From Actinomycetota bacterium (lineage in GTDB: Bacteria; Actinomycetota; Acidimicrobiia; Acidimicrobiales; JAJPHE01), in the NCBI GenBank assembly GCA_027315345.1, contig DAHUYE010000098.1, positions 1 through 64,000 on the forward strand: a stretch of DNA of 64,000 nucleotides. Direction: 5' to 3'. Numbering within the stretch: position 1 is the stretch's first letter; the number at the start of each line of letters is the position of its first letter. Below the pieces are notes generated by a model. That model had not been told where the DNA came from. It did no database searches and worked only from the letters and a program-made list of their open reading frames with translations. Shown piece after piece: positions 1-7,572 of the stretch. The translations under genes and the position numbers were made by a program.

Positions 1-500
1 CCTGGGCGGAGATGAACGCCGACCCGGAGGTCATGGAGTACTTCCCGGCGGTGTTGACCCGGGCTGAGGCGGAGGCGATGGCGGAGCGTATCCGGAGCCA
101 CCTGGACGAACGCGGCTGGGGGCTGTGGGCCCTGGAGGTGCCAGGGGAGTTCGACTTCGTTGGGTTCGTGGGTCTGGCCGAGGCGACCTTCGAGGCCGAC
201 TTCACTCCTGCCCTGGAGGTGGGCTGGCGGCTGGCCCGGCCGGCGTGGGGCCATGGCTACGCCAGCGAGGCGGCCCGGCTGGCTCTGGGCTTCGCCTTCG
301 AGGAGCTGGGCCGTGACGAGGTGGTCTCTTTCACGGCCCAGGGGAACCTGAGGTCCCGGGCCGTGATGGAGCGGATCGGTCTGTCCAGGGAGCCGGCCGA
401 TGACTTCGATCACCCCCGCGTCGAGCGGGACAGCCCGCTTTGCCGTCACGTGCTGTACCGGATGTCGAGGCCGGCGTCGGGGGCCAGCTACCCCTCCTGA
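1..500 (+). CDS. GNAT-family N-acetyltransferase (RimJ/RimL type), 5' end missing
   Basis: This is the C-terminal part of an acetyltransferase of the RimJ/RimL/GNAT_3 type, which moves an acetyl group from acetyl-CoA to a protein N-terminus or small amine. The frame is open to the window edge; codons Trp-Ala-Glu precede the first ATG at 12, and in this family that segment (AEMNADPEVMEYFP) is internal, so the true start lies upstream. Later family features are visible: the VGWRLARPAWGHGYASEA acetyl-CoA-binding loop and the N-x-x-S-x-x-V-M-E-R-I-G-L motif near the end. It runs toward recA with 146 nt between. The substrate cannot be predicted. Confidence 0.85.
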   Translation, partial: WAEMNADPEVMEYFPAVLTRAEAEAMAERIRSHLDERGWGLWALEVPGEFDFVGFVGLAEATFEADFTPALEVGWRLARPAWGHGYASEAARLALGFAFEELGRDEVVSFTAQGNLRSRAVMERIGLSREPADDFDHPRVERDSPLCRHVLYRMSRPASGASYPS

Positions 501-523
501 ACAGGGCTTCGAGCATCCCTGCA

Positions 524-537
524 CGAACGCCTGTTCG
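524..537. promoter_or_regulatory. LexA operator (SOS box) of recA
   Basis: A perfect inverted repeat CGAAC-N4-GTTCG matches the Gram-positive/actinobacterial LexA box. It ends 4 nt before a TACACT hexamer (542-547), so LexA bound here would cover the -35 region of the recA promoter. The same box type recurs upstream of lexA in this window. Confidence 0.88.
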
Positions 538-541
538 GAAC

Positions 542-547
542 TACACT
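542..547 (+). promoter_or_regulatory. Candidate -10 element of recA (TACACT)
   Basis: TACACT fits the actinobacterial TANNNT -10 pattern and lies just downstream of the SOS box. Transcription would start near 554, giving a leader of about 93 nt. The leader carries a good ribosome-binding site (GAGAGGAG) 4-5 nt before the GTG start at 647. Confidence 0.55.
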
Positions 548-646
548 CCTGTAATCCGGAGTGGCTGTCACAGGCTCTCCGTACGTTGACGCCATCGACA
601 TACGCCGGGCGCGGGGACACCGCTCCGGGGATGAGAGGAGATCGCG

Positions 647-1702
647 GTGGAACGGGACAAGGCTCTGGAGATGGCGCTCGGCCAGATCGAGAAGCAGTTC
701 GGTAAGGGCTCGATCATGAGGATGGGCGAGAACCTCCACATGAACATCGAGGCCATTTCAACCGGGGCGATGGCCCTGGATCTGGCCCTCGGGATCGGGG
801 GTCTGCCGAGGGGCCGGATCGTGGAGCTCTACGGACCGGAGTCCTCGGGTAAGTCGACCCTGGCCATGCATGTGGTGGCCGAGGCCCAGCGCAACGGCGG
901 CATCTGCGCCTACATAGATGCCGAGCACGCCATGGACCCGGTCTACGCCAAGGCCATCGGGGTCAACATCGATGATCTGCTCATCTCCCAGCCGGATACG
1001 GGCGAGCAGGCCCTCGAGATCACCGACACCCTGGTCCGTTCCGGGGCCATGGACGTGATCGTGATCGACTCGGTGGCGGCTCTGACGCCCCGGGCCGAGA
1101 TCGAAGGAGAGATGGGCGACAGCCACGTCGGACTGCAGGCCCGGCTCATGTCACAGGCCCTGCGCAAGCTGACCGGCAACCTTTCCCGTTCCAACACCAT
1201 CGCCCTGTTCATCAACCAGCTCAGAGAGAAGATCGGGGTGATCTACGGCTCTCCCGAGGTCACCCCCGGCGGCCGGGCTCTCAAGTTCTATTCCTCCGTG
1301 CGCCTGGATATCCGACGGATCGAGTCGATCAAGGACGGCGCCGAGGTGGTGGGCAACCGGACCCGGGTGAAGGTTGTGAAGAACAAGTGTGCTCCGCCCT
1401 TCAAGCAGGCCGAGTTCGACATCGGCTACGGCCGGGGCATCAGCCGTGAAGGCTCCCTCCTCGATGTCGGCGTCGACCTCGGCTTCATCAAGAAGTCGGG
1501 GGCCTGGTTCACCTACGAGGGTGAGCAGCTCGGCCAGGGCAGGGAGAACGCCAAGCAGTTCCTGACCGATCACCCCGAGGTCATGATCGAGATCAACGAG
1601 AAGATCCGTAACCAGGTCGGGATCGGTGAGGGCGGCGGTGTCGATGAGATCCCGCTCGGCCAGGGCGTGGACGATGACGAGCCGATCATGATCGGAGACT
1701 GA
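647..1702 (+). CDS. recA: DNA recombinase RecA
   Basis: RecA, 351 aa, forms filaments on single-stranded DNA, catalyses strand exchange and acts as co-protease for LexA self-cleavage. The N-terminus ([21 protein letters not shown]) is typical. Walker A (GPESSGKST) lies near residues 63-71 and Walker B (VIVIDSV) near 137-143. The loop-2/DNA-binding region with INQLREKIG and [13 protein letters not shown] follows. The C-terminal tail is acidic, as is usual. Length equals that of other RecA proteins and no intein is present. The start is GTG at 647, chosen from the RBS and homology. It is expressed alone from an SOS promoter. No recX follows; the next gene is convergent. Confidence 0.98.
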   Translation: MERDKALEMALGQIEKQFGKGSIMRMGENLHMNIEAISTGAMALDLALGIGGLPRGRIVELYGPESSGKSTLAMHVVAEAQRNGGICAYIDAEHAMDPVYAKAIGVNIDDLLISQPDTGEQALEITDTLVRSGAMDVIVIDSVAALTPRAEIEGEMGDSHVGLQARLMSQALRKLTGNLSRSNTIALFINQLREKIGVIYGSPEVTPGGRALKFYSSVRLDIRRIESIKDGAEVVGNRTRVKVVKNKCAPPFKQAEFDIGYGRGISREGSLLDVGVDLGFIKKSGAWFTYEGEQLGQGRENAKQFLTDHPEVMIEINEKIRNQVGIGEGGGVDEIPLGQGVDDDEPIMIGD

Positions 1703-1728
1703 CCGGCTCACGCCGGCAGAGAGAAGTT

Positions 1729-1761
1729 GACGGGGAGGGCGGCTCGGTCGCCCTCCCCGTC
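1729..1761. terminator. Strong hairpin between recA and the convergent peptidase gene
   Basis: A perfect 13-bp stem (1729-1741 paired with 1749-1761) with a 7-nt loop sits between the two convergent stop codons. There is no T-run, as is common for actinobacterial intrinsic terminators. It can act in both directions. Confidence 0.75.
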
Positions 1762-1786
1762 GCGTAAGGGAGGCTGACCGCGGCGG

Positions 1787-3580
1787 CTAGGCGGGGATGC
1801 GCCCCGCCTTATGGGCGACCGACTCCGCTTCTTCCAGCTGTTCCTCGATGATGGCCAGACCGCCGTCCCAGAAGCCGGGGTCGGCCAGGTCACACCCGAC
1901 GATCTTGGCCAGCGCCTCGGGCCGATCCGAGCCGCCCGACTCCAGGAGGTGGAGGTAGCGGGGGACGAAGTCCGACCCCTGCTCGGCGTACTGGCGGTAG
2001 ACCGACAGGGCCAGCAGCTGACCGTAGGAGTAGGCGTAGACGTAACCGGGGGTGCCGATGAAGTGGGGGATGTAGGACCACCAGGTCCGGTAGCCCTCGG
2101 TGATGGTGACGGCGTCGCCCAGGAGCTCGGCCTGGGTCTCGGCCCAGATCTCCCCGATCCGATCGACCGACAGTTCCCCCTCTGAGCGGCGGGCTCGGTG
2201 GGCCCGGTCCTCGAACTGGTTCATGGCCGTCTGGCGGAAGACGGTGGCCACCTGTCCGTCCAGATTGGCGGCCAGCAGGGAGAGTCGGGCCGCCGGGTCC
2301 GGTGCCTCGCCCAAGAGCCGTCCGAAGACCACCGTCTCCCCGAACACCGAGGCCGTCTCGGCCAGGGTAAGGGGGGTGGACTGATGGAAGGGCCCCTGTC
2401 GGCGGGCCAGGTAGGCGTGCAATCCGTGACCGAGCTCGTGGGCCAGGGTCAGGACGTCGGTGGGACGGGACGTGTAGTTGAGCATCACGTAGGGATGCAC
2501 GGACGGGACGGTGTAGGAGCAGAAGGCTCCTCCCCGTTTGCCGGGCCGGACCGGTGCGTCGATCCACTGCTCATCGAAGAAGCGCTCGGCTATCTCGGCC
2601 ATCGATGGCGAGAAGGAGGCGTAGGAGTCGATCACGATGGTCCTGGCCTCCTCCCAGGACACCTGGGTGTCCTCCTGGGCCACCGAAGCCAGCCGGTCGT
2701 AGTCGGCCAGCCGCTCGACCCCGAGGAGCTTGGCCTTGAGGGGATACCAGCGCTGAGGAATGTCGTAGCGGTTGCGGACGGCCTGAACCAGGGCCTGGAC
2801 GGAGTCATCGCTGGCCTCGTTGGCCAGGTTGCGGCTGGCCAGCCAGTGGTCGTAGTGGCGCAGCCGGTCATCGACGGACTTGTCCAGCAGGAGGGTGTTG
2901 AAGATGAAGGCCCGGGTGGTCAGGCCGGGGGCCAGGCCGGCCGTGACGGCTTCGGCGGCGGCCCGGCGCTGTTCCCGGTCGGGGTTCCCCAACTCGGAGA
3001 GGGCCTCCTCCAGGCTGGTGGTGCGCCCGGACAACTCCACTTCGATGGCCGAGGTGAGCTGGCTGAAGAGGCGGTTCCAGGCGCCGCGGCCGGTTACCGA
3101 CTTCTCGGTGAGGATTTTCTCCTCGGCTTCGGACAGAACGTGCTGGCGGTAGCGCCGGGCGCTGCGGAGATGGTGCCGGCAGAAGTCGATCCCGTCGGCG
3201 CCGAGCAGCTCGTCCACTCGCTCATCGCTCAGCCCCGCCCACTCAACCTCGAAGAAGACCAGCTTGGTGCTGACGGCCGTGATCCGCTCCTGCACCTTCT
3301 GGAGGAGGGCACCCCGAGCCGGGTCGGCGGTGGCGGTGGCGAAGCGGAGCGAGGCGTAGGCCTGGGCCCGGCCGACCACATCCTCCAGTTCGGCCATCTC
3401 CTCCATGAAGGCCCGCAGCTGGTCCGGGTCGAAGTCGTCCACTTGACCCCTCCGGGCCGCCAGCCGATCGGCCATCTGGTCGGCCCGGTCGAGGTATCCG
3501 TTCAGGGCTTCTTCGCCGTGCCCGTCCAGCAGGTGGGACAGGTCCCAGGCCACCTGGGTGACATCGGTCGTGGTCGTCAT
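1787..3580 (-). CDS. M3-family oligoendopeptidase (PepF-like)
   Basis: A cytosolic zinc metallopeptidase of family M3B that cleaves short peptides. The zinc-binding motif HELGHGLHAY is clear near residue 380, followed about 28 residues later by the third-ligand helix (LAETASVFGE). The family C-terminal region with FIGTPGYVYAYSYGQLLAL is also present. From the ATG at 3580 the protein has 597 aa, normal for PepF (about 600). A GTG at 3604 would add eight residues (MANRLPGP) and cannot be excluded; neither start has a convincing RBS. It stands alone, convergent with recA and divergent from spoVS. Specificity is unknown. Confidence 0.92.
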   Translation of the reverse strand: MTTTTDVTQVAWDLSHLLDGHGEEALNGYLDRADQMADRLAARRGQVDDFDPDQLRAFMEEMAELEDVVGRAQAYASLRFATATADPARGALLQKVQERITAVSTKLVFFEVEWAGLSDERVDELLGADGIDFCRHHLRSARRYRQHVLSEAEEKILTEKSVTGRGAWNRLFSQLTSAIEVELSGRTTSLEEALSELGNPDREQRRAAAEAVTAGLAPGLTTRAFIFNTLLLDKSVDDRLRHYDHWLASRNLANEASDDSVQALVQAVRNRYDIPQRWYPLKAKLLGVERLADYDRLASVAQEDTQVSWEEARTIVIDSYASFSPSMAEIAERFFDEQWIDAPVRPGKRGGAFCSYTVPSVHPYVMLNYTSRPTDVLTLAHELGHGLHAYLARRQGPFHQSTPLTLAETASVFGETVVFGRLLGEAPDPAARLSLLAANLDGQVATVFRQTAMNQFEDRAHRARRSEGELSVDRIGEIWAETQAELLGDAVTITEGYRTWWSYIPHFIGTPGYVYAYSYGQLLALSVYRQYAEQGSDFVPRYLHLLESGGSDRPEALAKIVGCDLADPGFWDGGLAIIEEQLEEAESVAHKAGRIPA

Positions 3581-3797
3581 TGGACCCGGGAGCCTATTGG
3601 CCACAAAGCCGGCCCTTGGGCCCGGTCAGAAAGATCACCAGAAGCCTCGTAAGGCGAGAAGGAGGTAGGCCGCGGGCGTCGAATTACAAGAACGTCGGTT
3701 CGAACCGGTCAGGCCGACGCGATTCGGCAGTCGGCCGGGGAGATCGACCGGCCGCCAGCCCGCATCCCGGCTGGTAAGGCGCTGGAGAAGAGGACAG
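3581..3797. other. Divergent intergenic region with two hairpins upstream of spoVS
   Basis: A 217-nt non-coding stretch between divergent genes. It contains CGTCGG/CCGACG (3693-3698 with 3714-3719), which competes with GCGTCG/CGACGC (3676-3681 with 3715-3720), and a 7-bp hairpin CGGCCGG/CCGGCCG (3732-3738 with 3748-3754, 9-nt loop). These lie in the probable spoVS leader. A palindrome GGTTCGAACC at 3697-3706 resembles a tRNA T-arm, but no cloverleaf can be drawn. No clear -10/-35 pair was found. Confidence 0.3.
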
Positions 3798-4193
3798 ATG
3801 GACGCACTCAAGGTATCGAGCAAGTCCAGTCCCAGCTCGGTGGCCGGCGCCATGGCCGGAGTGGTACGCCAGCACGGCTCGGCCGAGGTCCAGGTGGTCG
3901 GGGCCGGGGCTCTCAACCAGGCCATCAAGGCCGTGGCCATCGCCCGCGGCTATCTGACCCCCTCCGGGATCGACCTGGTCTGTGTTCCGACCTTCGTGGA
4001 CGTGGACATCGACGGGGAGAGCAGAACCGGCATCCGGCTCCTGATCGAGGACCGCAACGCCGCTCCCCACGCCCACCTGACGGTGGACCTGCGGGACCAG
4101 ACCGGGATCGGATCGCCTGCCGACCACCGGACCGGTGCCGACCACCGGACCGGCGCCGACCATCAGAGCCCGGTGGACCACCCCGTCGCCTGA
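3798..4193 (+). CDS. SpoVS-family protein with repetitive C-terminal tail
   Basis: The first about 88 residues are a complete stage V sporulation protein S domain (MDALKVSSKS, VVGAGALNQAIKAVAIARGYL, VPTFVDVDIDGE), an Alba-like fold implicated in nucleic-acid binding and, in Bacillus, in sporulation and septation. Family members are about 86 aa; this protein has 131 aa because of a tail containing two and a half copies of A-D-H-R-T-G, matched by an 18-nt DNA repeat. An AG-rich RBS (GAGAAGAGG) precedes the ATG. SpoVS occurs in many non-sporulating bacteria, so sporulation should not be inferred. It is monocistronic, followed by the miaB promoter. Confidence 0.9.
   Translation: MDALKVSSKSSPSSVAGAMAGVVRQHGSAEVQVVGAGALNQAIKAVAIARGYLTPSGIDLVCVPTFVDVDIDGESRTGIRLLIEDRNAAPHAHLTVDLRDQTGIGSPADHRTGADHRTGADHQSPVDHPVA
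4119..4170 (+). repeat. 18-nt tandem repeat in the spoVS tail
   Basis: Units begin at 4119, 4137 and 4155. The first two are identical except for the last base; the third diverges after about 8 nt. They encode A-D-H-R-T-G repeats. Confidence 0.8.
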
Positions 4194-4212
4194 GTTCCGC
4201 CGTCTCCGGCCC

Positions 4213-4218
4213 TATCGT
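4213..4218 (+). promoter_or_regulatory. -10 element (TATCGT) of a leaderless transcript before miaB
   Basis: TATCGT matches TANNNT and is followed after 6 nt by a GTG at 4225. This spacing is the same as at other probable leaderless genes in the window (dapD, nrdR, lexA and others), so the transcript probably begins at or next to that GTG. Confidence 0.5.
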
Positions 4219-4224
4219 GGGGCG

Positions 4225-4305
4225 GTGGGCATCAACAACCAGCGCCGACCCCGGGGTGAGGGCGCAGACCGGGGCGACGGGCCGGGCCGCGGGCTGTCGG
4301 GATGA
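4225..4305 (+). CDS. Possible 26-aa leaderless leader ORF coupled to miaB
   Basis: A GTG placed 6 nt after a TANNNT hexamer opens a 26-codon frame (MGINNQRRPRGEG..., Arg/Gly/Asp-rich) whose TGA overlaps the miaB ATG as ATGA (4302-4305). miaB itself lacks a convincing RBS at that distance, so ribosomes finishing this ORF could restart at miaB. The arrangement suggests a leader peptide that feeds ribosomes to miaB. The peptide has no recognisable domain. Chance is possible for an ORF this short; promoter spacing plus exact stop/start overlap is the support. Confidence 0.4.
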   Translation: MGINNQRRPRGEGADRGDGPGRGLSG

Positions 4306-5789
4306 CCCGTCGCTTCATAGTCCGCACGTTCGGGTGCCAGATGAACGAGCACGACTCCGAGCGCATAGCCGGCTTGCTGGAGGCCGACGGGCTGGAGGCG
4401 ACCGATGACCTCGAGTCCGCCGACGTGGTGGTGCTCAACACGTGCTGCATCCGGGAGAACGCCGATGAGAAGCTGTACGGGACACTCGGACACCTGAAGT
4501 CCCTGTCCGACCGCCGCCCCGACCTCAAGATCATGGTGGGGGGTTGCCTGGCCCAGAAGGACCGGGATCTGGTCCGGCGGAAGGCCCCCCACGTCGATGT
4601 TGTCTTCGGCACCCATAACGTCGGCTCGGCGGCCGAGCTTCTCCGACGAGCGGATAGCACCGGGCCCCTAGTGGAAATCCTCGATGCCGCCGAGGAGCTC
4701 CCCTCTGCTCTCCCGAGCAAGCGGCGCCAGTCGCACTCGGCCTGGTTGACCATCCAGGTCGGCTGCGACAACAACTGCGCTTTCTGCGTCGTGCCTTCGG
4801 TACGGGGCCGGGAGGTCAGCCGTCCCTTCGGGGAGATCGTGGCCGAGGCCCGTTCCCTGGCGGCCGCCGGCGTCCTGGAGGTCACCCTCCTGGGGCAGAA
4901 CGTGAACTCCTACGGCCGGGACCTGACCCTGGCCCGGCGCAGGGCCGGCCCCGAGGCGCCGGCGGGGCCCAACCCCGAGGCGACGCCGAACCTGGAGGCA
5001 GCCGTCTTCGACGCCGGCTCGGCCTGGGTGAAGGAGGGGGCCCGGCGGGCGAGGCCGTTGTTCGCCGATCTTCTGCGGGCCGTCGGGGCGGTGGAGGGGA
5101 TCCGCCGGGTCCGGTACACCAGCCCGCATCCCAAGGACCTGCGCCAGGACGTCATGCAGGCCATGGCCGAGACACCCGAGGTGTGTGAGCACCTCCACCT
5201 TCCGCTCCAGTCCGGCAGCGACGACGTCCTGGCCGCCATGCACCGCGGCTACACGGCCGAGCGGTACCTGGAGCGACTGGAGCAGGCTCGGCGCATCATC
5301 CCCGACCTGGCCGTCACCACCGACATCATCGTGGGTTTCCCGGGGGAAACCGACGCCGACTTCGACGCCACGCTCGAGCTGGCCGCCACCGCCGCCTATG
5401 ACAGCGCCTACACCTTCATCTTCTCACCCCGGCCCGGGACGGAGGCAGCCAACCGGCCCGAGCTGTTCATCTCCCCGGAGGTGATAGCCGAGCGCTTCCG
5501 CCGCCTGGAAGTGGTCGTGCAGCGCTCTGCCCTGGCTCGGCACCGGGACCGCATCGGCCGGCAGGAGGAGGTGGTGGTGGAGGGGCCGAGCAAGAGGGAC
5601 CCGTCCCGGCTGACCGGGCGCACCCGGCAGAACAAGCTGGTCCACTTTGACCCTCCCGCCACGGGTGTGCCCGCCCCCGGCGCCCTGGCCACCGTGCTGG
5701 TCACCGGGGCGGCCCCGCACCACCTGAGTGGCGAGCTCACCGAGGTCCTGACCCGGGGCCGGAACCGGATTCCGGTCAACGTCTCCTGA
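4302..5789 (+). CDS. miaB: tRNA-2-methylthio-N6-dimethylallyladenosine synthase MiaB
   Basis: A radical-SAM methylthiotransferase that converts i6A37 to ms2i6A37 in tRNAs reading UNN codons. The N-terminal MTTase domain (FGCQMNEHDSERI, NTCCIRENA, GGCLAQ) supplies the three auxiliary-cluster cysteines. The radical-SAM CxxxCxxC motif is CDNNCAFC near residue 157, and a TRAM domain ends the protein. At 495 aa it is longer than usual (about 440-470) because roughly 38 extra residues (about 207-250, Ala/Pro/Glu-rich) separate NVNSYGRDL from PLFADLLR. It is directly overlapped by miaA, which makes its substrate. Confidence 0.96.
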   Translation: MTRRFIVRTFGCQMNEHDSERIAGLLEADGLEATDDLESADVVVLNTCCIRENADEKLYGTLGHLKSLSDRRPDLKIMVGGCLAQKDRDLVRRKAPHVDVVFGTHNVGSAAELLRRADSTGPLVEILDAAEELPSALPSKRRQSHSAWLTIQVGCDNNCAFCVVPSVRGREVSRPFGEIVAEARSLAAAGVLEVTLLGQNVNSYGRDLTLARRRAGPEAPAGPNPEATPNLEAAVFDAGSAWVKEGARRARPLFADLLRAVGAVEGIRRVRYTSPHPKDLRQDVMQAMAETPEVCEHLHLPLQSGSDDVLAAMHRGYTAERYLERLEQARRIIPDLAVTTDIIVGFPGETDADFDATLELAATAAYDSAYTFIFSPRPGTEAANRPELFISPEVIAERFRRLEVVVQRSALARHRDRIGRQEEVVVEGPSKRDPSRLTGRTRQNKLVHFDPPATGVPAPGALATVLVTGAAPHHLSGELTEVLTRGRNRIPVNVS

Positions 5790-6703
5790 GCGAACCTCGT
5801 CCGATCGCTCTGGTCGGGCCCACCGCCTCGGGAAAGTCGGGACTGGCCCAGGAGCTGGCCGAGCGCTTCGACGCCGACATCGTCTCGGTGGACTCCATGC
5901 AGGTCTACCGGGGCATGGACATCGGGACAGCCAAGGCCACCCCGGAGGAACGCCGGCGGGTCCCCCATCACCTGATCGATCTGGCCGATCCGGACGAGGA
6001 CTACTCGGTGGCCCGATTCCGGGCCGACGCCGCCGCCGTGCTCTCGGAGCTGACGGAGCGGGGCCGGCGGGTGCTCATGGTGGGCGGCACCGGGCTGTAT
6101 CTGCGAGCCGTCATCGACCAGCTCGACCTCCCCGGTCAGTGGCCGGAGGTCCGGGCCCACCTGGAGGCGGAGGCCGACGCCCTCGGGGTAGCGGCCTTGC
6201 ACGCCCGCCTGGCCGCCATGGATCCCGTGGCCGCCGCTCGGGCCGAGCCATCCAACCGCCGCCGGGTGGTGCGAGCCCTGGAGGTCTGCGTCGGGGCGGG
6301 CCGGCCCTTCTCATCCTTTGGGCCGGGCCTGTCGGTCTACCCACCCACCAGCTTCGGGCTGCTCGGTCTCAACCGTTCCCGAGCGGAACTGGGCGAGCGC
6401 ATCGCCCGGCGCTACCGGGAGCAGATGGCGGCCGGCTTTCTGGATGAGGTGGCCGGCCTGGCCGGCCGGCCGGCCGGCCTGTCCCGGACCGCCCGCCAGG
6501 CCTTGGGTTACCGGGAGCTCCTGGCCCACCTGGAGGGCGACATGGGCCTGGACCAGGCCTTGGATGAGGCCATCCGGCGGACCCGCGCCTTCGCCCGCCG
6601 CCAGCAGGCCTGGTTCGGCCGGGACCCCCGCATCCGCTGGCTGGACCCGGAGGGGAATCTCGTTTCCGTCGCCACCGAGGCCCTGGGAGAATGGTGGGGA
6701 TGA
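5786..6703 (+). CDS. miaA: tRNA dimethylallyltransferase MiaA (probable CTG start)
   Basis: Transfers a dimethylallyl group to A37 of tRNA, the step before MiaB. The P-loop GPTASGKS is followed by DSMQVYRGMDIGTAK and RRVPHHLIDLADP, the family substrate-binding segments. The first ATG in frame (5888) lies after the P-loop and would remove it. The frame is open back into miaB, but the only plausible start is CTG at 5786, which gives MSEPRPIALVGPTASGKS, a normal N-terminus, and overlaps the miaB stop as CTGA. That start gives 305 aa, the usual length. Use of CTG is inferred. It ends by ATGA overlap with dapF. Confidence 0.9.
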   Translation: MSEPRPIALVGPTASGKSGLAQELAERFDADIVSVDSMQVYRGMDIGTAKATPEERRRVPHHLIDLADPDEDYSVARFRADAAAVLSELTERGRRVLMVGGTGLYLRAVIDQLDLPGQWPEVRAHLEAEADALGVAALHARLAAMDPVAAARAEPSNRRRVVRALEVCVGAGRPFSSFGPGLSVYPPTSFGLLGLNRSRAELGERIARRYREQMAAGFLDEVAGLAGRPAGLSRTARQALGYRELLAHLEGDMGLDQALDEAIRRTRAFARRQQAWFGRDPRIRWLDPEGNLVSVATEALGEWWG

Positions 6704-7572
6704 CCCGGGCCGAATCCCTCCACCTCCTCAAGCTCCACGGCCTGGGCAACGACTTCCTGGTTCTGGTCGACCCGGAGGCGGCCCGGCCCATCGACGCCGG
6801 CCTGGCCCGTCGCCTGTGTGACCGGCACACCGGCGTCGGGGCCGACGGCCTCATCCGGGTGACCCCAGCCGCCGATGGCGGCGCGGAGGGTGGGGCCGAT
6901 TACGTCATGGAGCTGCTCAACGCCGACGGGAGCCGGGCCGAGACCAGCGGTAACGGATTGCGCTGCCTGGTCCTCGCCCTGGAGGTGTCCGGCCGGCTCA
7001 ACGGGCCGGAGCTGGTCGTCTCAACCGACGCCGGTAACCGCTTGGCCCGGATCGGCCCGGTGACCCGGGACGGCTCGGCCGTGGTCAGCGTGGGGATGGG
7101 CGAAGTGCACCTGGGGGCCGAGTCCGAGGTGCTGGGCCACCGGTCCCGGCTGGTGGATGTGGGCAATCCCCACGTGGTGGTCCGGCTGGACCATCTGGAC
7201 GAGGTGGAGGTGGAGGTCCACGGCCCGGCCGAGGAGGCGAGGCATCCTGGGGGGATCAACGTCAACTTCGCCGTGGTGGGTGATGGCGGGTCGGTCCGTT
7301 TGAGGACGTGGGAGCGGGGGGCGGGCGCCACTCTGGCCTGTGGCAGCGGCTCGTGCGCCACCGCCGCCGCCCTGCGGGACTGGGGCCTGGTCGGTGACGT
7401 GGTCGAGGTGGCCAACCCGGGGGGGACGGTAACGGTCTCCTTCGAGGAGGGGGGCACGATCCTCACCGGTCCGGCCCAGTTGATCGCCAGTGTTGATGTC
7501 CCCGCCGTCGCCGGCGCGGTCAAGGGCCCGGCGCCGGTCGAGGTGGGCGCCGGAGCGCGGGGGGCCGAATGA
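6700..7572 (+). CDS. dapF: Diaminopimelate epimerase DapF with Ser at one catalytic Cys position
   Basis: Converts LL- to meso-diaminopimelate for lysine and peptidoglycan. The protein (290 aa from ATG 6700) has the family start LLKLHGLGNDFLV, NADGSRAE and ERGAGATLACGSGSC. The second catalytic cysteine (Cys214) is present. The first, normally in the motif CGNG, is Ser83 here (TSGNG, codon AGC at 6946-6948). Both thiols act as acid/base in characterised DapF enzymes, so activity may be altered. Start 6700 gives an ATGA overlap with miaA and a GGTGGGG RBS; an ATG at 6691 is an alternative. dapC, dapD and dapE nearby support the DAP role. Confidence 0.93.
   Translation: MTRAESLHLLKLHGLGNDFLVLVDPEAARPIDAGLARRLCDRHTGVGADGLIRVTPAADGGAEGGADYVMELLNADGSRAETSGNGLRCLVLALEVSGRLNGPELVVSTDAGNRLARIGPVTRDGSAVVSVGMGEVHLGAESEVLGHRSRLVDVGNPHVVVRLDHLDEVEVEVHGPAEEARHPGGINVNFAVVGDGGSVRLRTWERGAGATLACGSGSCATAAALRDWGLVGDVVEVANPGGTVTVSFEEGGTILTGPAQLIASVDVPAVAGAVKGPAPVEVGAGARGAE

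Noticed and set aside
3690-3710. tRNA-like T-arm (GGTTCGAACC)
   Set aside because: The flanking bases do not form a T-stem and no acceptor, D or anticodon arms can be drawn.
6446-6484. GGCCGGCC run within miaA as a regulatory repeat
   Set aside because: It is explained by Ala/Gly/Arg/Pro codons in a high-GC gene and does not disturb the frame.
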